Positions 1 to 10,267 of a stretch of 64,000 nucleotides of DNA are shown here, one piece after another. Source of the stretch: Saccharospirillaceae bacterium (lineage in GTDB: Bacteria > Pseudomonadota > Gammaproteobacteria > Pseudomonadales > Oceanobacteraceae); contig JAKVCS010000003.1 of assembly GCA_022448365.1 (NCBI GenBank), forward strand, positions 1,116,001 to 1,180,000. The letters are read 5' to 3'. Numbering within the stretch: the first letter of the stretch is position 1; every line of letters starts with the position of its first letter. The notes under the pieces were generated by a model, which worked only from the letters and a program-made list of their open reading frames with translations, had not been told where the DNA came from and did not search any database. The position numbers were made by a program, and so were the translations under genes.

Positions 1-42
1 CAGGATAGCGTTTTGATCAACACAGCCACCAAGGTAAACTAG
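1..42 (+). CDS. possible C-terminal tail of a truncated upstream gene
   Basis: Frame 1 is open from the first base to a TAG at 40-42 and encodes 13 residues ending in TATKVN. It may be the end of a gene that starts outside the window, but 13 codons are too few to identify it or to exclude chance. A short CCGGC/GCCGG hairpin at 51-65 lies between it and plsB. Confidence 0.25.
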   Translation, partial: QDSVLINTATKVN

Positions 43-96
43 CGGCCGACCCGGCCTTTTGCCGGTTCATAAAGTGTCATCTTAAGAGTGTTACCT

Positions 97-2586
97 ATGA
101 AGTTTATTAAAGCCCTGCGCCGCACCTTATATCGCTGGCAGCAGAAATTGCTCTACGGGGTTATCAAAACCCATATCATTGGCCCGGATGTCAAAGAGTT
201 TAATCTCGATCCGGACAAGCCGGTGGTTTACGCCCTGTGGTCTCCGTCCCATGCTGAGCAACTGGTAATTGATCGCGAAGCCAGTCAGTTTGGCTGGAGC
301 AGTCCGTATGAAGATCGGTTGAATCGCCGACTCCCCGCCAAACCCTTTTTCCATATTTACAAACGCACAGGGGTCTTCCGTCGCCAGGGCTCACCGATTG
401 TGGCGAAACAATTGATCAGCCAGGCGGAATGGCTTGCTGAAGATGAACAGCGTGATATTCAGATTGTTCCGGTTCGTGTGATGTGGGGCCGCGCACCCGA
501 TAAAGAAGGCTCTTTCCTGCGCATCTGGCTACAAAACAGTGGCGCGCTCGGCGGTCGGCTGGTGACGCTGATGGCCATCCTACTGAATGGCCGCAACACC
601 TTTGTTCATTTCTCCAAGCCAATGTCATTGCGTGAGCTGTATGAAGCTGACAAAACTCCGGAAGTTTTGGCGCGTAAAGTATCCCGTATTCTGAGAGTCC
701 ATAATCGTCAGGTCTCTGCTTCTGTTCTTGGCCCTGATTTATCTCACCGCCGGACTCTGGTGCATCAGATTCCGCGTAAGCCGATGGTGCTGAAAGCCAT
801 TCAGGAGGAAGTGAACGATAAAGGCACCAGTAAAGCCAAAGCGCAGCAGCAAGCGTCGAAGTATGCTGATGAGATTGCTTCCAATATTTCTTACACCAAC
901 GTGCGTTTCCTGGATCTGGTTTTAACCTGGGTATGGAACAAGATTTATAACGGTGTGAACCTGCATAATATCGAGCACCTGAAAGAAATCAGCAAAGACA
1001 ATGAAATCATCTATGTGCCCTGTCATCGCAGCCACATTGATTATCTGCTGTTGTCTTATGTGCTGTATCACAACGGCTTACAACTGCCACAAATTGCAGC
1101 GGGTATTAACCTGAATATGCCGGTTATTGGTCCGATTCTGCGCCGTGGTGGGGCGTTCTTTATGCGTCGCACGTTCCGCGATAACAAACTCTACGCTGCA
1201 GTATTTGATGAATATCTGCATTCCGTATTTACCCACGGATATTCAGCAGAGTATTTTGTTGAAGGTGGCAGAAGTCGCACCGGCCGCACCCTGAGCCCTA
1301 AAGCTGGCATGCTGGCAATGACCTTACGCAGTTACCTGCGAGATTCTAAGAAGCCGATTATATTTATGCCGGTTTATACCGGTTATGAAAAAGTATTTGA
1401 AGCAAGCAGCTACCTTGGCGAATTGCGCGGTAAGAAAAAAAAGAAGGAAAGCTTACTGGGCGTCTTTGGTACCCTCAAGTCGTTTAAAAATTCCTTCGGT
1501 AAGGTACATGTTACGTTTGGCAAACCGATTTACCTGACTGAATTTCTTAATGAGCAGCAGCCGGGCTGGCAGCAACAGGACTTCAGCAGCTGCGATTATC
1601 GTCCTGAATGGGCGCCTGCAGTGGTGAATACTCTGGCAAATCAGGTTGTTACTGAGATTAATCGCGCGACATCGATTAACCCTATTAACCTCATTGCCCT
1701 GAGTATTCTGTCAGCACCGCGCCAGGCAATGGATGAGCAATTACTGGTGCGTCAGATGGAATCTTACCGTGATCTGATTGAACAAACGCCATACAGCACG
1801 TTAACGGCACTGCCTCCCGGAACCGGTAAAGACTGGTTGGCCTACGCGGAAGCGCTGGGTGTGTTCTCGCGCAGTAAGCATCCGATGGGAGACCTTATTC
1901 AAACTGATGATCGCCAGGCCGTTACCCTGACGTATTACCGCAATAACGTACTGCACCTCTTTGCACTGCCATCTCTGATTGCCTGTTTGTTTGTTAACAA
2001 CCAACGCTATACCCGCGATCAGGTTGTGCAAATGGCTAAACAAACCTACCCATTCCTGCAAGCAGAGTTATTTTTACATTGGGATATTAACGAGCTGGAT
2101 AGCGAAGTGAATAACTGGTTGGATGCTCTGGTGAATAAGGGTTACCTCTACGAAAATGAAGCAGGTTTCCATGCAACACCGGCCAGCAGTAATGAGTTTG
2201 CCATGCTGCGTGGTCTGGCTGATAACGTGATGCAAACTCTGGAGCGTTACTTCCTGACACTGAGCTTGCTCAACCGACGGGGATCGGGACAGCTCAACGC
2301 TAAAGAAGCGGAAGAACAAAGCACACTGCTGGCACAACGCATCAGCCTGCTATATGGTATTAATGCTCCTGAATTCTTCGACAAGGCACTATTCCGCACC
2401 CTGATTCAGCAATTGCTGCAAAAAAATCTTCTTACCAAGGATGATAATGGCAGCCTGTGTTTTGATGACTCTATGGATAGTCTGACTCAGTCACTGCAGG
2501 CTATTCTTGATGGCGAGCTCCGCCAGAGTATTTTACGCAGTCTTGAAGCGGATCTTGAAACCGATGAGCAAGACACGCCTGACTGA
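97..2586 (+). CDS. plsB: glycerol-3-phosphate 1-O-acyltransferase PlsB
   Basis: PlsB acylates sn-glycerol-3-phosphate at position 1 from acyl-ACP or acyl-CoA, the first step of membrane phospholipid synthesis, at the inner membrane. The product of 829 residues is close to the E. coli length (about 807). The acyltransferase HX4D motif is HRSHID with His310 and Asp315, and a glycerophosphate-binding segment VEGGRSRTGR follows. I start at ATG 97 because AAGAG at 84-88 sits 8 nt upstream; an in-frame GTG at 88 overlaps that site. The gene is monocistronic, convergent with rsmJ and closed by a strong shared terminator. Confidence 0.96.
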   Translation: MKFIKALRRTLYRWQQKLLYGVIKTHIIGPDVKEFNLDPDKPVVYALWSPSHAEQLVIDREASQFGWSSPYEDRLNRRLPAKPFFHIYKRTGVFRRQGSPIVAKQLISQAEWLAEDEQRDIQIVPVRVMWGRAPDKEGSFLRIWLQNSGALGGRLVTLMAILLNGRNTFVHFSKPMSLRELYEADKTPEVLARKVSRILRVHNRQVSASVLGPDLSHRRTLVHQIPRKPMVLKAIQEEVNDKGTSKAKAQQQASKYADEIASNISYTNVRFLDLVLTWVWNKIYNGVNLHNIEHLKEISKDNEIIYVPCHRSHIDYLLLSYVLYHNGLQLPQIAAGINLNMPVIGPILRRGGAFFMRRTFRDNKLYAAVFDEYLHSVFTHGYSAEYFVEGGRSRTGRTLSPKAGMLAMTLRSYLRDSKKPIIFMPVYTGYEKVFEASSYLGELRGKKKKKESLLGVFGTLKSFKNSFGKVHVTFGKPIYLTEFLNEQQPGWQQQDFSSCDYRPEWAPAVVNTLANQVVTEINRATSINPINLIALSILSAPRQAMDEQLLVRQMESYRDLIEQTPYSTLTALPPGTGKDWLAYAEALGVFSRSKHPMGDLIQTDDRQAVTLTYYRNNVLHLFALPSLIACLFVNNQRYTRDQVVQMAKQTYPFLQAELFLHWDINELDSEVNNWLDALVNKGYLYENEAGFHATPASSNEFAMLRGLADNVMQTLERYFLTLSLLNRRGSGQLNAKEAEEQSTLLAQRISLLYGINAPEFFDKALFRTLIQQLLQKNLLTKDDNGSLCFDDSMDSLTQSLQAILDGELRQSILRSLEADLETDEQDTPD

Positions 2587-2603
2587 CTTATCGATCATCA
2601 ACC

Positions 2604-2641
2604 AAAAAAGCCCGCGGTATTAAAATACTGCGGGCTTTTTT
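2604..2641. terminator. bidirectional rho-independent terminator between plsB and rsmJ
   Basis: A GC-rich stem (GCCCGC paired with GCGGGC, extended by GGTATT/AATACT) is flanked by A6 on the left and T6 on the right, so it can work for both convergent genes. Confidence 0.85.
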
Positions 2642-2654
2642 ACGTGCTTTATAG

Positions 2655-3446
2655 TTATTCAGGCGGCGCCACTTTAGCTTTGACGTATACATCAAAGCGA
2701 TTGGCTTTCCCCACCAACGCATAAGTCGGCTCAACATCGGCTAGTGGCCTGGCTTTTCGGGCACGTTTAACAACAACTCGACAGCGTGCGCACGCCATCG
2801 CACGGCTTAACAAATCATCAGCATCTGTATCCTGACCCACCACCTGACGAAATGCCTGCATATCTTTTTTAACTTGCGCTTTATTCTTCTCATCATGCTC
2901 AAACATAGGGTCCAGATAAACAACATCGGCACAGTCAGCAACCTCTGTAGCCGGTTTAAGTAGCTCGTGACTGGAACCAAGATGCAGAGATATCCGCGCA
3001 ATGATATCGCTGATTTCAACATCACTGGCGCCCCGGCTTAGTCCATCCGACAGAAGCGCTGCAATTACCGGCTGGCGCTCAAACGCGGTCACCTGACAAC
3101 CCAGGGTTGCGAGAACAAAGCTGTCACGGCCAAGGCCCGCCGTAGCATCAATAACGCTCGGCTTATAAGCTGTCACACCAATCGCTTTGGCAATGTCCTG
3201 CCCCTGACCGCCACCAAATTTTCGCCGATGCGCGGCCGCACCCTGAGAAAAATCGACTTGCACCTGAGTTCGTTTTTTCCCTGGCTTGACGCCGCCCTGC
3301 TGTAAACTCAAACCAGTGAAATCCAGACACAAATGAAAGCCATCGGTTTGCAATAGCGTTTTCGGAGCCAGAGTCAAAGCAAAACGCTGGCATATGGCCA
3401 GCGCTTCATCTTTTAACGCATTGTCCAGACAGATCAGTTCAGCCAT
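2655..3446 (-). CDS. rsmJ: 16S rRNA (guanine1516-N2)-methyltransferase RsmJ
   Basis: RsmJ transfers a methyl group from S-adenosylmethionine to N2 of G1516 of 16S rRNA. The 263-residue product has the SAM-binding segment DATAGLGRDSF and the family catalytic motif DPMFEH (DPMF in homologues). The length fits the family (about 250). It lies 9 bp downstream of uppP on the same strand, so the two probably share a transcript. Confidence 0.93.
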   Translation of the reverse strand: MAELICLDNALKDEALAICQRFALTLAPKTLLQTDGFHLCLDFTGLSLQQGGVKPGKKRTQVQVDFSQGAAAHRRKFGGGQGQDIAKAIGVTAYKPSVIDATAGLGRDSFVLATLGCQVTAFERQPVIAALLSDGLSRGASDVEISDIIARISLHLGSSHELLKPATEVADCADVVYLDPMFEHDEKNKAQVKKDMQAFRQVVGQDTDADDLLSRAMACARCRVVVKRARKARPLADVEPTYALVGKANRFDVYVKAKVAPPE

Positions 3447-3455
3447 AGAGAACGA

Positions 3456-4253
3456 TTAAATAAAGAAAAGGACGAGAATGCCGCCCAGAATGAGGCGATA
3501 AATCACGAATGGCATCATGCCAATTTTGTTAATAAACGCGAGGAAATAATAAATACAAATCCAGGCACTGATGGCAGAAAGACCCGCTCCCAAAGCAAGA
3601 GATGTCCAGTCTACCGGCGCTGATGAATTTACCAGATCCAGTGTTTTTAACCCACCTGCTGCGAGAATCAATGGGATCGACAATAAAAAAGAAAAACGTG
3701 CGGCTTCAACCCGGTGTAAGCCAACCAGCAGAGCGGCAGTAATGGTAATACCGGAACGAGAGGTACCGGGAATCAGCGCCAACGCTTGAGCCAGGCCAAT
3801 GATTACCGCCATCATCAACGTCATATGAGTCAAAGTGATCCCATCTTTGCGACTTTTATCAGCAAAACCCAGTAATAAACCAAAACCAATAGTAGCGGCA
3901 GCAATCACTGCCGTTGAACGCAGGTTAGCTTCAATCCAGTCATCCAGCAGTAACCCGGCCAGCCCCGCGGGAATGGTTGCCACCACAACGTACCAAGCCA
4001 GTTTTGCTTCGGTATTCGGGGTTGGCGTGAATCCGGTTTTCATCCAGTTCAAAGCCAGTACGCCAATATCACGGCGAAAATACAAAATAACCGCCGCCAA
4101 CGTTCCCACATGAACAGCAACATCAAATGCCAATCCCTGATCATCCCAACCGAACAGGCGCGACGGCAAAATCAGGTGAGCAGAGCTGGAAATAGGTAAG
4201 AATTCGGTGAGTCCCTGCAATAGTGCCAGAACGATAATTTCAATCAGATCCAC
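3456..4253 (-). CDS. uppP: undecaprenyl-diphosphatase UppP (BacA)
   Basis: This integral membrane phosphatase recycles undecaprenyl diphosphate to the monophosphate lipid carrier for peptidoglycan and O-antigen synthesis. The 265-residue, very hydrophobic product carries both family signatures: LQGLTEFLPISSSAHL near the N terminus with the catalytic glutamate, and PGTSRSGITIT in the second half. It sits between tsaB (upstream, 26 bp) and rsmJ (downstream, 9 bp) in one minus-strand run. Confidence 0.96.
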   Translation of the reverse strand: MDLIEIIVLALLQGLTEFLPISSSAHLILPSRLFGWDDQGLAFDVAVHVGTLAAVILYFRRDIGVLALNWMKTGFTPTPNTEAKLAWYVVVATIPAGLAGLLLDDWIEANLRSTAVIAAATIGFGLLLGFADKSRKDGITLTHMTLMMAVIIGLAQALALIPGTSRSGITITAALLVGLHRVEAARFSFLLSIPLILAAGGLKTLDLVNSSAPVDWTSLALGAGLSAISAWICIYYFLAFINKIGMMPFVIYRLILGGILVLFFI

Positions 4254-4279
4254 AGTTGTTCCCTAACAGGCATATGCCC

Positions 4280-4990
4280 TTAACGTTTTAATAAACTTGG
4301 TTGTTCGTCGAGTTTCTTCCAGGCAACAGAATCGCGTAAGTAAACCGGGGCATGCTGTTCTTCATTACCAAACTTATCATTGTCCCAGGCATCACCCACC
4401 AGCGACGTCATATATTCCGTCTTTGGTAAAACATCGGCAAAACATATTTCTTTCTTAAACTGTCCGCGTAATGACTCAAGTGTGAGTCCATCACCGGCAA
4501 ATACTCCATTAAATTCAGCCAGTTGCTCGATGCAAGACTCAGGAGTAGACACATGCTCCTGCCCCTGAAGTTCTACCAGGCCATTTTCCTGCAACCGGAA
4601 AATAGCCCAAAACACTTCGCCCATATGAGCATCCATGATGGCTGTAATTTCTTGTCCCGAAGTAAATCCTTGCTGCTGAGCCAGCTGTTGGGCAATTGCC
4701 TGGAGTGACGAAACGCCATATAGGGGCAGATTTAATGCCAGTGCGATGCCTTGCATAACGGACGCCGCAATACGTATACCGGTAAAAGAACCTGGGCCAC
4801 GGCCGTACGCAATACCATTGAGTTCGGATTTCTTTACCCCGGCGATATTAAGAATTTCATCAACCATAGGTAAGAGACGCTGAGCGTGTCTGCGCGGCTG
4901 TTCTTCGCATAAGTGATAGGCTTTCCCGGAACTTAACAAAGATACCGAACATAAGCTGGAAGAGGCATCCAGAATCAGAATATTTGCCAT
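4280..4990 (-). CDS. tsaB: tRNA threonylcarbamoyladenosine biosynthesis protein TsaB
   Basis: TsaB is the scaffold partner of TsaD in making t6A37 on ANN-decoding tRNAs. The product has the ASKHA fold start LILDASSSLCSVSLL and the RGPGSFTGIR loop. The frame is open 54 nt further upstream (5044), but homologues begin directly before the first beta strand, so I use ATG 4990, which gives 236 residues (E. coli 231). The Shine-Dalgarno sequence is weak. The order tsaB, adk, ppc on this strand matches what I recall from Pseudomonas, here interrupted by a histone-like gene. Confidence 0.93.
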   Translation of the reverse strand: MANILILDASSSLCSVSLLSSGKAYHLCEEQPRRHAQRLLPMVDEILNIAGVKKSELNGIAYGRGPGSFTGIRIAASVMQGIALALNLPLYGVSSLQAIAQQLAQQQGFTSGQEITAIMDAHMGEVFWAIFRLQENGLVELQGQEHVSTPESCIEQLAEFNGVFAGDGLTLESLRGQFKKEICFADVLPKTEYMTSLVGDAWDNDKFGNEEQHAPVYLRDSVAWKKLDEQPSLLKR

Positions 4991-5077
4991 AACTTGGACA
5001 ATCTCAGGAGTAAAAAGCGGCGCGAGTATACCATAGCGACTCATCTGCGTTCACAACAAGTTGTTAACAGACAGGCA

Positions 5078-5104
5078 TAAAAAAACCCGGCGAACCGGGC
5101 TTTT
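5078..5104 (-). terminator. rho-independent terminator of the histone-like gene
   Basis: Read on the minus strand, GCCCGG and CCGGGT pair around a TTCG loop and are followed by a T7 run, about 14 nt after the stop codon of the AT-hook protein gene. Confidence 0.85.
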
Positions 5105-5117
5105 CTAACGAGAGCTA

Positions 5118-6038
5118 TTACTTAGCTGCCGCTTTTGGTGGACGACCACGGCGCTTTGGAGCTGCGTCTTTTGCTGGTGCCGCTGCAGCAGCCTTTGGTG
5201 GACGACCGCGACGCTTAGGAGCCGCATCTTTTGCAGGAGCTGCTGCCTTCGCTTTAGCTGGACGACCGCGACGCTTTGGAGCTGCATCTTTTGCCGGTGC
5301 AGCTTCAGCAGCCTTAGGTGGGCGACCGCGACGCTTAGGAGCCGCGTCTTTTGCAGGAGCCGCAGCCACTGCTTTTGGTGGACGACCACGGCGCTTAGGA
5401 GCTGCCTCTTTTGCAGCAGCTGGCTTAGCTTTCGCTGGGCGGCCTGGCTTTGCTTTTGGCTTAGCTGCTTTTTCTGCTGCTACCGCTTTGGCTTTCAGCT
5501 TTTTGGCGGCTGTTTTAGCTTTTGCATCTTCTTTCTTAGCGCGAGCTTTTACTTTTGCTGCATCTTGCTTAGCACGTGCTTTACGCCATTTCTTCTCGAA
5601 ATCCGCAACAGCTTTAGCAAGATCGGCATCCGCTTTAGCAGCCAGAGACGCTTCAAATGCAGCAGCCGCTTCTTTTGCAGCTACTGCTGTCGCTTCAGCT
5701 TTTGCTTCAATTTCAGCAACTTTCAGCGCAGTGTTCGCTTCACGCAGTGCAGCTTTAACAGTTTGCAGTTTTGCTTTTTCAGCTTTTACTTTTGCATTTG
5801 CAGAAGTTGCTGCGCGTTTTGCCGCAGCAGTTGCTTTAGCAGCAGTTGCTTTGGTTTTCGCTGCAGCAGCTTTCTTTTCAGCCGCTTCGACTTTAGTTTG
5901 TTGAGTCGCAACTGCTTTAGTTGCTTTTTCAACAGCCTTAGTGGCCGCTACAACTGCTTTTGGCAGAGCTGGTACTTCAGCTTTTTTTGCAGCTGGCTTA
6001 CGTCCGCGTTTCGCAGGAGCTTTCTTTGGTCGTGCCAT
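5118..6038 (-). CDS. histone H1-like, AT-hook repeat nucleoid protein (AlgP-like)
   Basis: The 306-residue protein consists almost only of Ala, Lys, Pro, Arg and Glu. Residues 1-200 form a lysine/alanine-rich segment resembling eukaryotic H1 tails and Pseudomonas AlgP. The C terminus carries five AT-hook cores KRRGRPPKA (one is RGRPAKA) spaced exactly 20 residues apart. AT hooks insert into the minor groove of A+T-rich DNA, so a role in nucleoid packing or transcription modulation is the natural inference. No enzymatic motif is visible. The start ATG 6038 has GAGGA 7 nt upstream. A strong terminator follows. Such low-complexity proteins vary greatly in length between strains. Confidence 0.85.
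   Translation of the reverse strand: MARPKKAPAKRGRKPAAKKAEVPALPKAVVAATKAVEKATKAVATQQTKVEAAEKKAAAAKTKATAAKATAAAKRAATSANAKVKAEKAKLQTVKAALREANTALKVAEIEAKAEATAVAAKEAAAAFEASLAAKADADLAKAVADFEKKWRKARAKQDAAKVKARAKKEDAKAKTAAKKLKAKAVAAEKAAKPKAKPGRPAKAKPAAAKEAAPKRRGRPPKAVAAAPAKDAAPKRRGRPPKAAEAAPAKDAAPKRRGRPAKAKAAAPAKDAAPKRRGRPPKAAAAAPAKDAAPKRRGRPPKAAAK
5120..5412 (-). repeat. five 60-bp tandem repeats encoding AT hooks
   Basis: Near-identical 60-bp units encode APKRRGRPPKA followed by an Ala/Pro/Lys/Asp linker. The unit is in frame (20 codons), so slippage changes the number of AT hooks without breaking the gene. Third codon positions have drifted between copies, which suggests that the array is not freshly amplified. 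Confidence 0.9.
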
Positions 6039-6679
6039 GGTTAGTCCTCGATTTATTTTGCCTGATCAGAAATCGTAGTAGGTACAGTAATCAGCTGTAC
6101 AATAACTATTCGAAGCAATAATAGTATTTTTATTTTGAAAAACCAAAAAAATATGCATGAAAAATCCATATTTTGCTCGTTTTTATAGAAATATGGCCTC
6201 ATTTCCATAAATACCTGATGAAGCCGACGATGATATGGCGCAAAAAAACAATATTTTCGGGATTGCTATGAGTTGTCGTAATTGAAATCAATACCAATAA
6301 CAGCAGCTCATGGATTAAATAGTTCGACGATATATTATTAATGATACTCCTCAGAACGATTGGGTTAGACCGATAATTCCATCATACTAAACACTGATTT
6401 AGCAATTACTCCTGCGAACTCTCTATCCCCTAATCACGCCCGAATATTATCTCAAGCATCATTTTATAATCACAATATTGATTTTTATATTGTCACTATG
6501 CCCCAACACCCTTGTGATGAAGTATCGATATCTCTATGAAATCTTTTACATATTATTAGTTCGTCGAATGATCGGCCTAGCAGATGACGAATAAGAATTG
6601 GCTTATAACTACCAATGAACAAAAAATCTGAAGCAAAAAAAAGGGCCAATGAGGCCCTTTTTTAAACAACCGTATGAAT
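6039..6679. other. 641-bp A+T-rich intergenic region
   Basis: No convincing reading frame or RNA gene is visible. The part next to the histone-like gene holds the inverted repeat GTACAG-N7-CTGTAC (6082-6100), which could be an operator for that gene. The middle (about 6120-6560) is strikingly rich in A and T. The adk terminator closes it at 6635-6663. It may contain the promoter of the histone-like gene and possibly bent DNA or a small RNA, but I cannot support either from sequence alone. Confidence 0.5.
6635..6663 (-). terminator. rho-independent terminator of adk
   Basis: On the minus strand GGGCC and GGCCC pair around a 5-nt loop, flanked by A-runs and followed by T8, shortly after the adk stop codon. 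Confidence 0.85.
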
Positions 6680-7345
<666 letters not shown>

Positions 7346-7460
7346 TCATGGTTAATTAAAAAACTGGGATATCTGGCACAACTTGTTCAAAATTCGGCCA
7401 GATACAGAGAAAAATTGGCATAACCTTACCCCTAGCAAGGTTCTTGCTCAAGTCATTGTG

Positions 7461-7494
7461 AAAAAAAAGCCGGGAAGCACTCCCCCGACTTTAG
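7461..7494 (-). terminator. rho-independent terminator of ppc
   Basis: On the minus strand AAAG-T-CGGG pairs with CCCG-G-CTTT (one T:G wobble) and a run of eight Ts follows, 40 nt after the ppc stop. Confidence 0.8.
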
Positions 7495-7533
7495 TCGCCA
7501 GACTTGTTCCTGCTCAGGTGCCGCCCTGAATAT

Positions 7534-10167
7534 TTAGCCGGTATTGCGCATGCCAGCTGCAATCCCCGCCATGGTGACTTTAAGAGCCTGTTCAACCTGA
7601 GTGTTTGAGCATTCACCGGATTCTCGGTCACGATACAGCAGCTCGGCCTGTAAATAATGCAGAGGGTCGGTGTATGGATTACGGATACTCATGGAGTGAT
7701 CCAACAACCGGTTATTTTCCAGTAAAATCTGTTGCTCTTTAATCGCAAGCACCAAATTACGCATGTCTTCAAGACGTGCCCTTAAAACACTGCCTAAAGG
7801 CTGTAATTCCTGTTCAACCAGCCGGCGCTCATAATATTGTGCCAAACCGCTGTCGGCTTTCGAAACCACCATCTCCAGCATTTCGATATACGTTCGAAAG
7901 AATGGCCATTGTCGATACATCTGCTGCAGCAACGGTAACTTGCCATCTTTGATATGCTGCTGCAGAGATTCGTCGGCACCCAACCAGGCTGGCAACATTA
8001 AGCGCATTTGTGTCCAGGCAAAAATCCACGGAATTGCTCTCAGTGTTTCAATTCCACCCCCGGATTTTCTCCGCGCCGGACGACTACCCAAGGCCAGCTT
8101 CCCCAGCTCCTGCTCAGGCGTAGCCGCCCGAAAGTATCGAACAAAATCCGATGTATCACGCACCATAGAGCGATAAGAGTTGACCCCCGAATGCGCCAGT
8201 GACTCCATTACCTCTCGCCATTCAGGTTTCGCACTTTCCGGCGGCAATAAATTCGCTTCCAGAACAGACGAAACATATATTTTCAAATTACGCACTGCCA
8301 GGGTTGGCATGCCATATTTAAAACGGATCATTTCGCCTTGTTCCGTAACCCGCAGACCGCCTTCAACAGAACCCGGTGGCTGTGCCAGAATAGCGCCATG
8401 AGCAGGACCACCACCACGACCCACCGTACCACCTCGGCCATGGAACAGGCGCAGACGAATATTTTTTTCGTTTGCAACCGCAGAGAGTCGTTCCTGAGCT
8501 CGGTATTGGGCCCATACTGCCGCTAATTGTCCGGCGTCTTTTGATGAATCGGAATAACCAATCATCACTTGCTGGTGACCCTGGCAATACGCCTGATACC
8601 AATCGACGGACCACAGTTTTTCCATTCGCGGTGCTGATTGCTCTAGATCATCCAGCGTTTCAAAGAGCGGCACAATTGGCAGATGATCACGCACGTCACA
8701 CGCTTGCAGCAATAACGCCACCGCAAGAATATCGGATGGCTCACTCGCCATCGAAATAATGTAGCAAGACACACCCTCGCCAACATCGGAAGCAATGACC
8801 CTCATGGTATCCAATACTTCCTGCACTTCAGCATCCGGCTGCCATCGGGTTGGAATGATCGGCCGTTTCGATTTTAATTCTTTCAGCAGGAATGCCTGTT
8901 TCTGTGATTCCGGCCAGTCTTGATAATCACCCCAGCCATAAAATTCACACAATGCCTGAATCACGTTGGCGTGACGCGTGGATTCCTGACGAACATCCAG
9001 GCGAACCATAGACAAACCAAAACAGGCAACACGGCGCAAGGTATCTAACAATAAACCATTGGCAACGGTGCCCATTCCCTGGTCGATGAGGCTGTTGTAA
9101 CAGAGCATCAGCGGTTGTAATAATTCATTGTGTGACGACAGTGGACGAACTTCGCATTCTTTTCCTTTCGCTTTAGCAGCAGCCCAGACACGAGTTGCTT
9201 CTAATTTGTCGCGTAAATCATGAATACAGGCGCGATAAGGTTCATGCACCGGGTATGCCTGACGCATTTCAGCCGATGCCGCTGTCATTGATAGCTGCAT
9301 ACCAAGCTTTTCAATATCACGGAGATATAAATCTGCTGCCATCCAGCGGGCTAAGTACAAGACTTCTCGGGTAATCGCTGCCGTCACATTTGGGTTTCCG
9401 TCACGATCTCCACCCATCCATGACGAAAACCTCACCGGTGCGGCAGTCAGTGGCAAGGCATCGGCACCGCGAGAGCGCAATTCGTTATCTAACTGACGCA
9501 AAAGTTGCGGTACTGCCTGCCATAAGGAATTTTCGACAACAGCAAAACCCCACTTGGCTTCATCAACCGGAGACGGTCTTGTCTGACGAATTTCATCGGT
9601 TTGCCAAATTTCCTCTACCAGCGAGGCAATGCGCTTTTCAATATCATCCAGCTGAGGATGACCATCGCGTAAATCATCTCGCTGCTGCAATAGCTGAGCA
9701 ATTAAATCGTATTTCTGAATGAGAGTTCGGCGGGTAACTTCGGTGGGGTGAGCAGTTAAAACCAGCTCAATATTCACATCGGCCACTTGTTGGCTGAGAT
9801 CCAGACCACGGATGCCTTTTTCCTGAAGACGGTCCAGCAAACCATTAAACAGTAAATCGACGTCATCCCGTAAAAAATCACCACGTCGCCAACTGGCTGA
9901 GTGTTGCTGTTCGGCGATATTTGCGAGATTCAAAAACTGGTTAAAACCGCGCACGACAGGAACCAGTGCGCCATCCGGCATGGTTTTTAACAAAGCTAAC
10001 AATCGGTCACGATCCGTATCATCGCCAGCGCGCGCTGTTTTTGCTTGCTGACGAATGTCTTCAATTCTCTTCAGCATCTCTTCGCTGTGTTGGGCAGCAA
10101 TTGCTTGTCCCAACACATTACCCAACAAACGTACTTTATCGCGTAACAAACCATCCAGCTCGGACAT
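7534..10167 (-). CDS. ppc: phosphoenolpyruvate carboxylase
   Basis: Ppc fixes bicarbonate onto phosphoenolpyruvate to give oxaloacetate, an anaplerotic entry into the TCA cycle. At 877 residues it matches E. coli (883). Family signatures are present: LTAHPTEV with the catalytic histidine, GGDRDGNP, FHGRGGTVGRGGGP, and the conserved C-terminal end RNTG. GGAG lies 7 nt before ATG 10167. The gene has its own terminator. With oadGAB at 21-24 kb, this window encodes both the synthesis and the Na+-coupled decarboxylation of oxaloacetate. Confidence 0.98.
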   Translation of the reverse strand: MSELDGLLRDKVRLLGNVLGQAIAAQHSEEMLKRIEDIRQQAKTARAGDDTDRDRLLALLKTMPDGALVPVVRGFNQFLNLANIAEQQHSASWRRGDFLRDDVDLLFNGLLDRLQEKGIRGLDLSQQVADVNIELVLTAHPTEVTRRTLIQKYDLIAQLLQQRDDLRDGHPQLDDIEKRIASLVEEIWQTDEIRQTRPSPVDEAKWGFAVVENSLWQAVPQLLRQLDNELRSRGADALPLTAAPVRFSSWMGGDRDGNPNVTAAITREVLYLARWMAADLYLRDIEKLGMQLSMTAASAEMRQAYPVHEPYRACIHDLRDKLEATRVWAAAKAKGKECEVRPLSSHNELLQPLMLCYNSLIDQGMGTVANGLLLDTLRRVACFGLSMVRLDVRQESTRHANVIQALCEFYGWGDYQDWPESQKQAFLLKELKSKRPIIPTRWQPDAEVQEVLDTMRVIASDVGEGVSCYIISMASEPSDILAVALLLQACDVRDHLPIVPLFETLDDLEQSAPRMEKLWSVDWYQAYCQGHQQVMIGYSDSSKDAGQLAAVWAQYRAQERLSAVANEKNIRLRLFHGRGGTVGRGGGPAHGAILAQPPGSVEGGLRVTEQGEMIRFKYGMPTLAVRNLKIYVSSVLEANLLPPESAKPEWREVMESLAHSGVNSYRSMVRDTSDFVRYFRAATPEQELGKLALGSRPARRKSGGGIETLRAIPWIFAWTQMRLMLPAWLGADESLQQHIKDGKLPLLQQMYRQWPFFRTYIEMLEMVVSKADSGLAQYYERRLVEQELQPLGSVLRARLEDMRNLVLAIKEQQILLENNRLLDHSMSIRNPYTDPLHYLQAELLYRDRESGECSNTQVEQALKVTMAGIAAGMRNTG

Positions 10168-10267
10168 TTCAACACTCCGTCATGTAAGGAACTTCACCAT
10201 CACATCGAACTATTAGAGTGTCAACATACCAAAAGCGACCAACAAGATCTGGAGCAGCAAACAGACA

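Noticed and set aside
51-65. Terminator before plsB
   Set aside because: The stem is only 5 bp and the following sequence TTCAT is not a T-run.
5488-6044. Long plus-strand frames opposite the AT-hook gene
   Set aside because: They are antisense shadows produced by the Ala/Lys codon bias of the real gene; no ribosome-binding site and implausible Cys/Phe/Ser-rich proteins.
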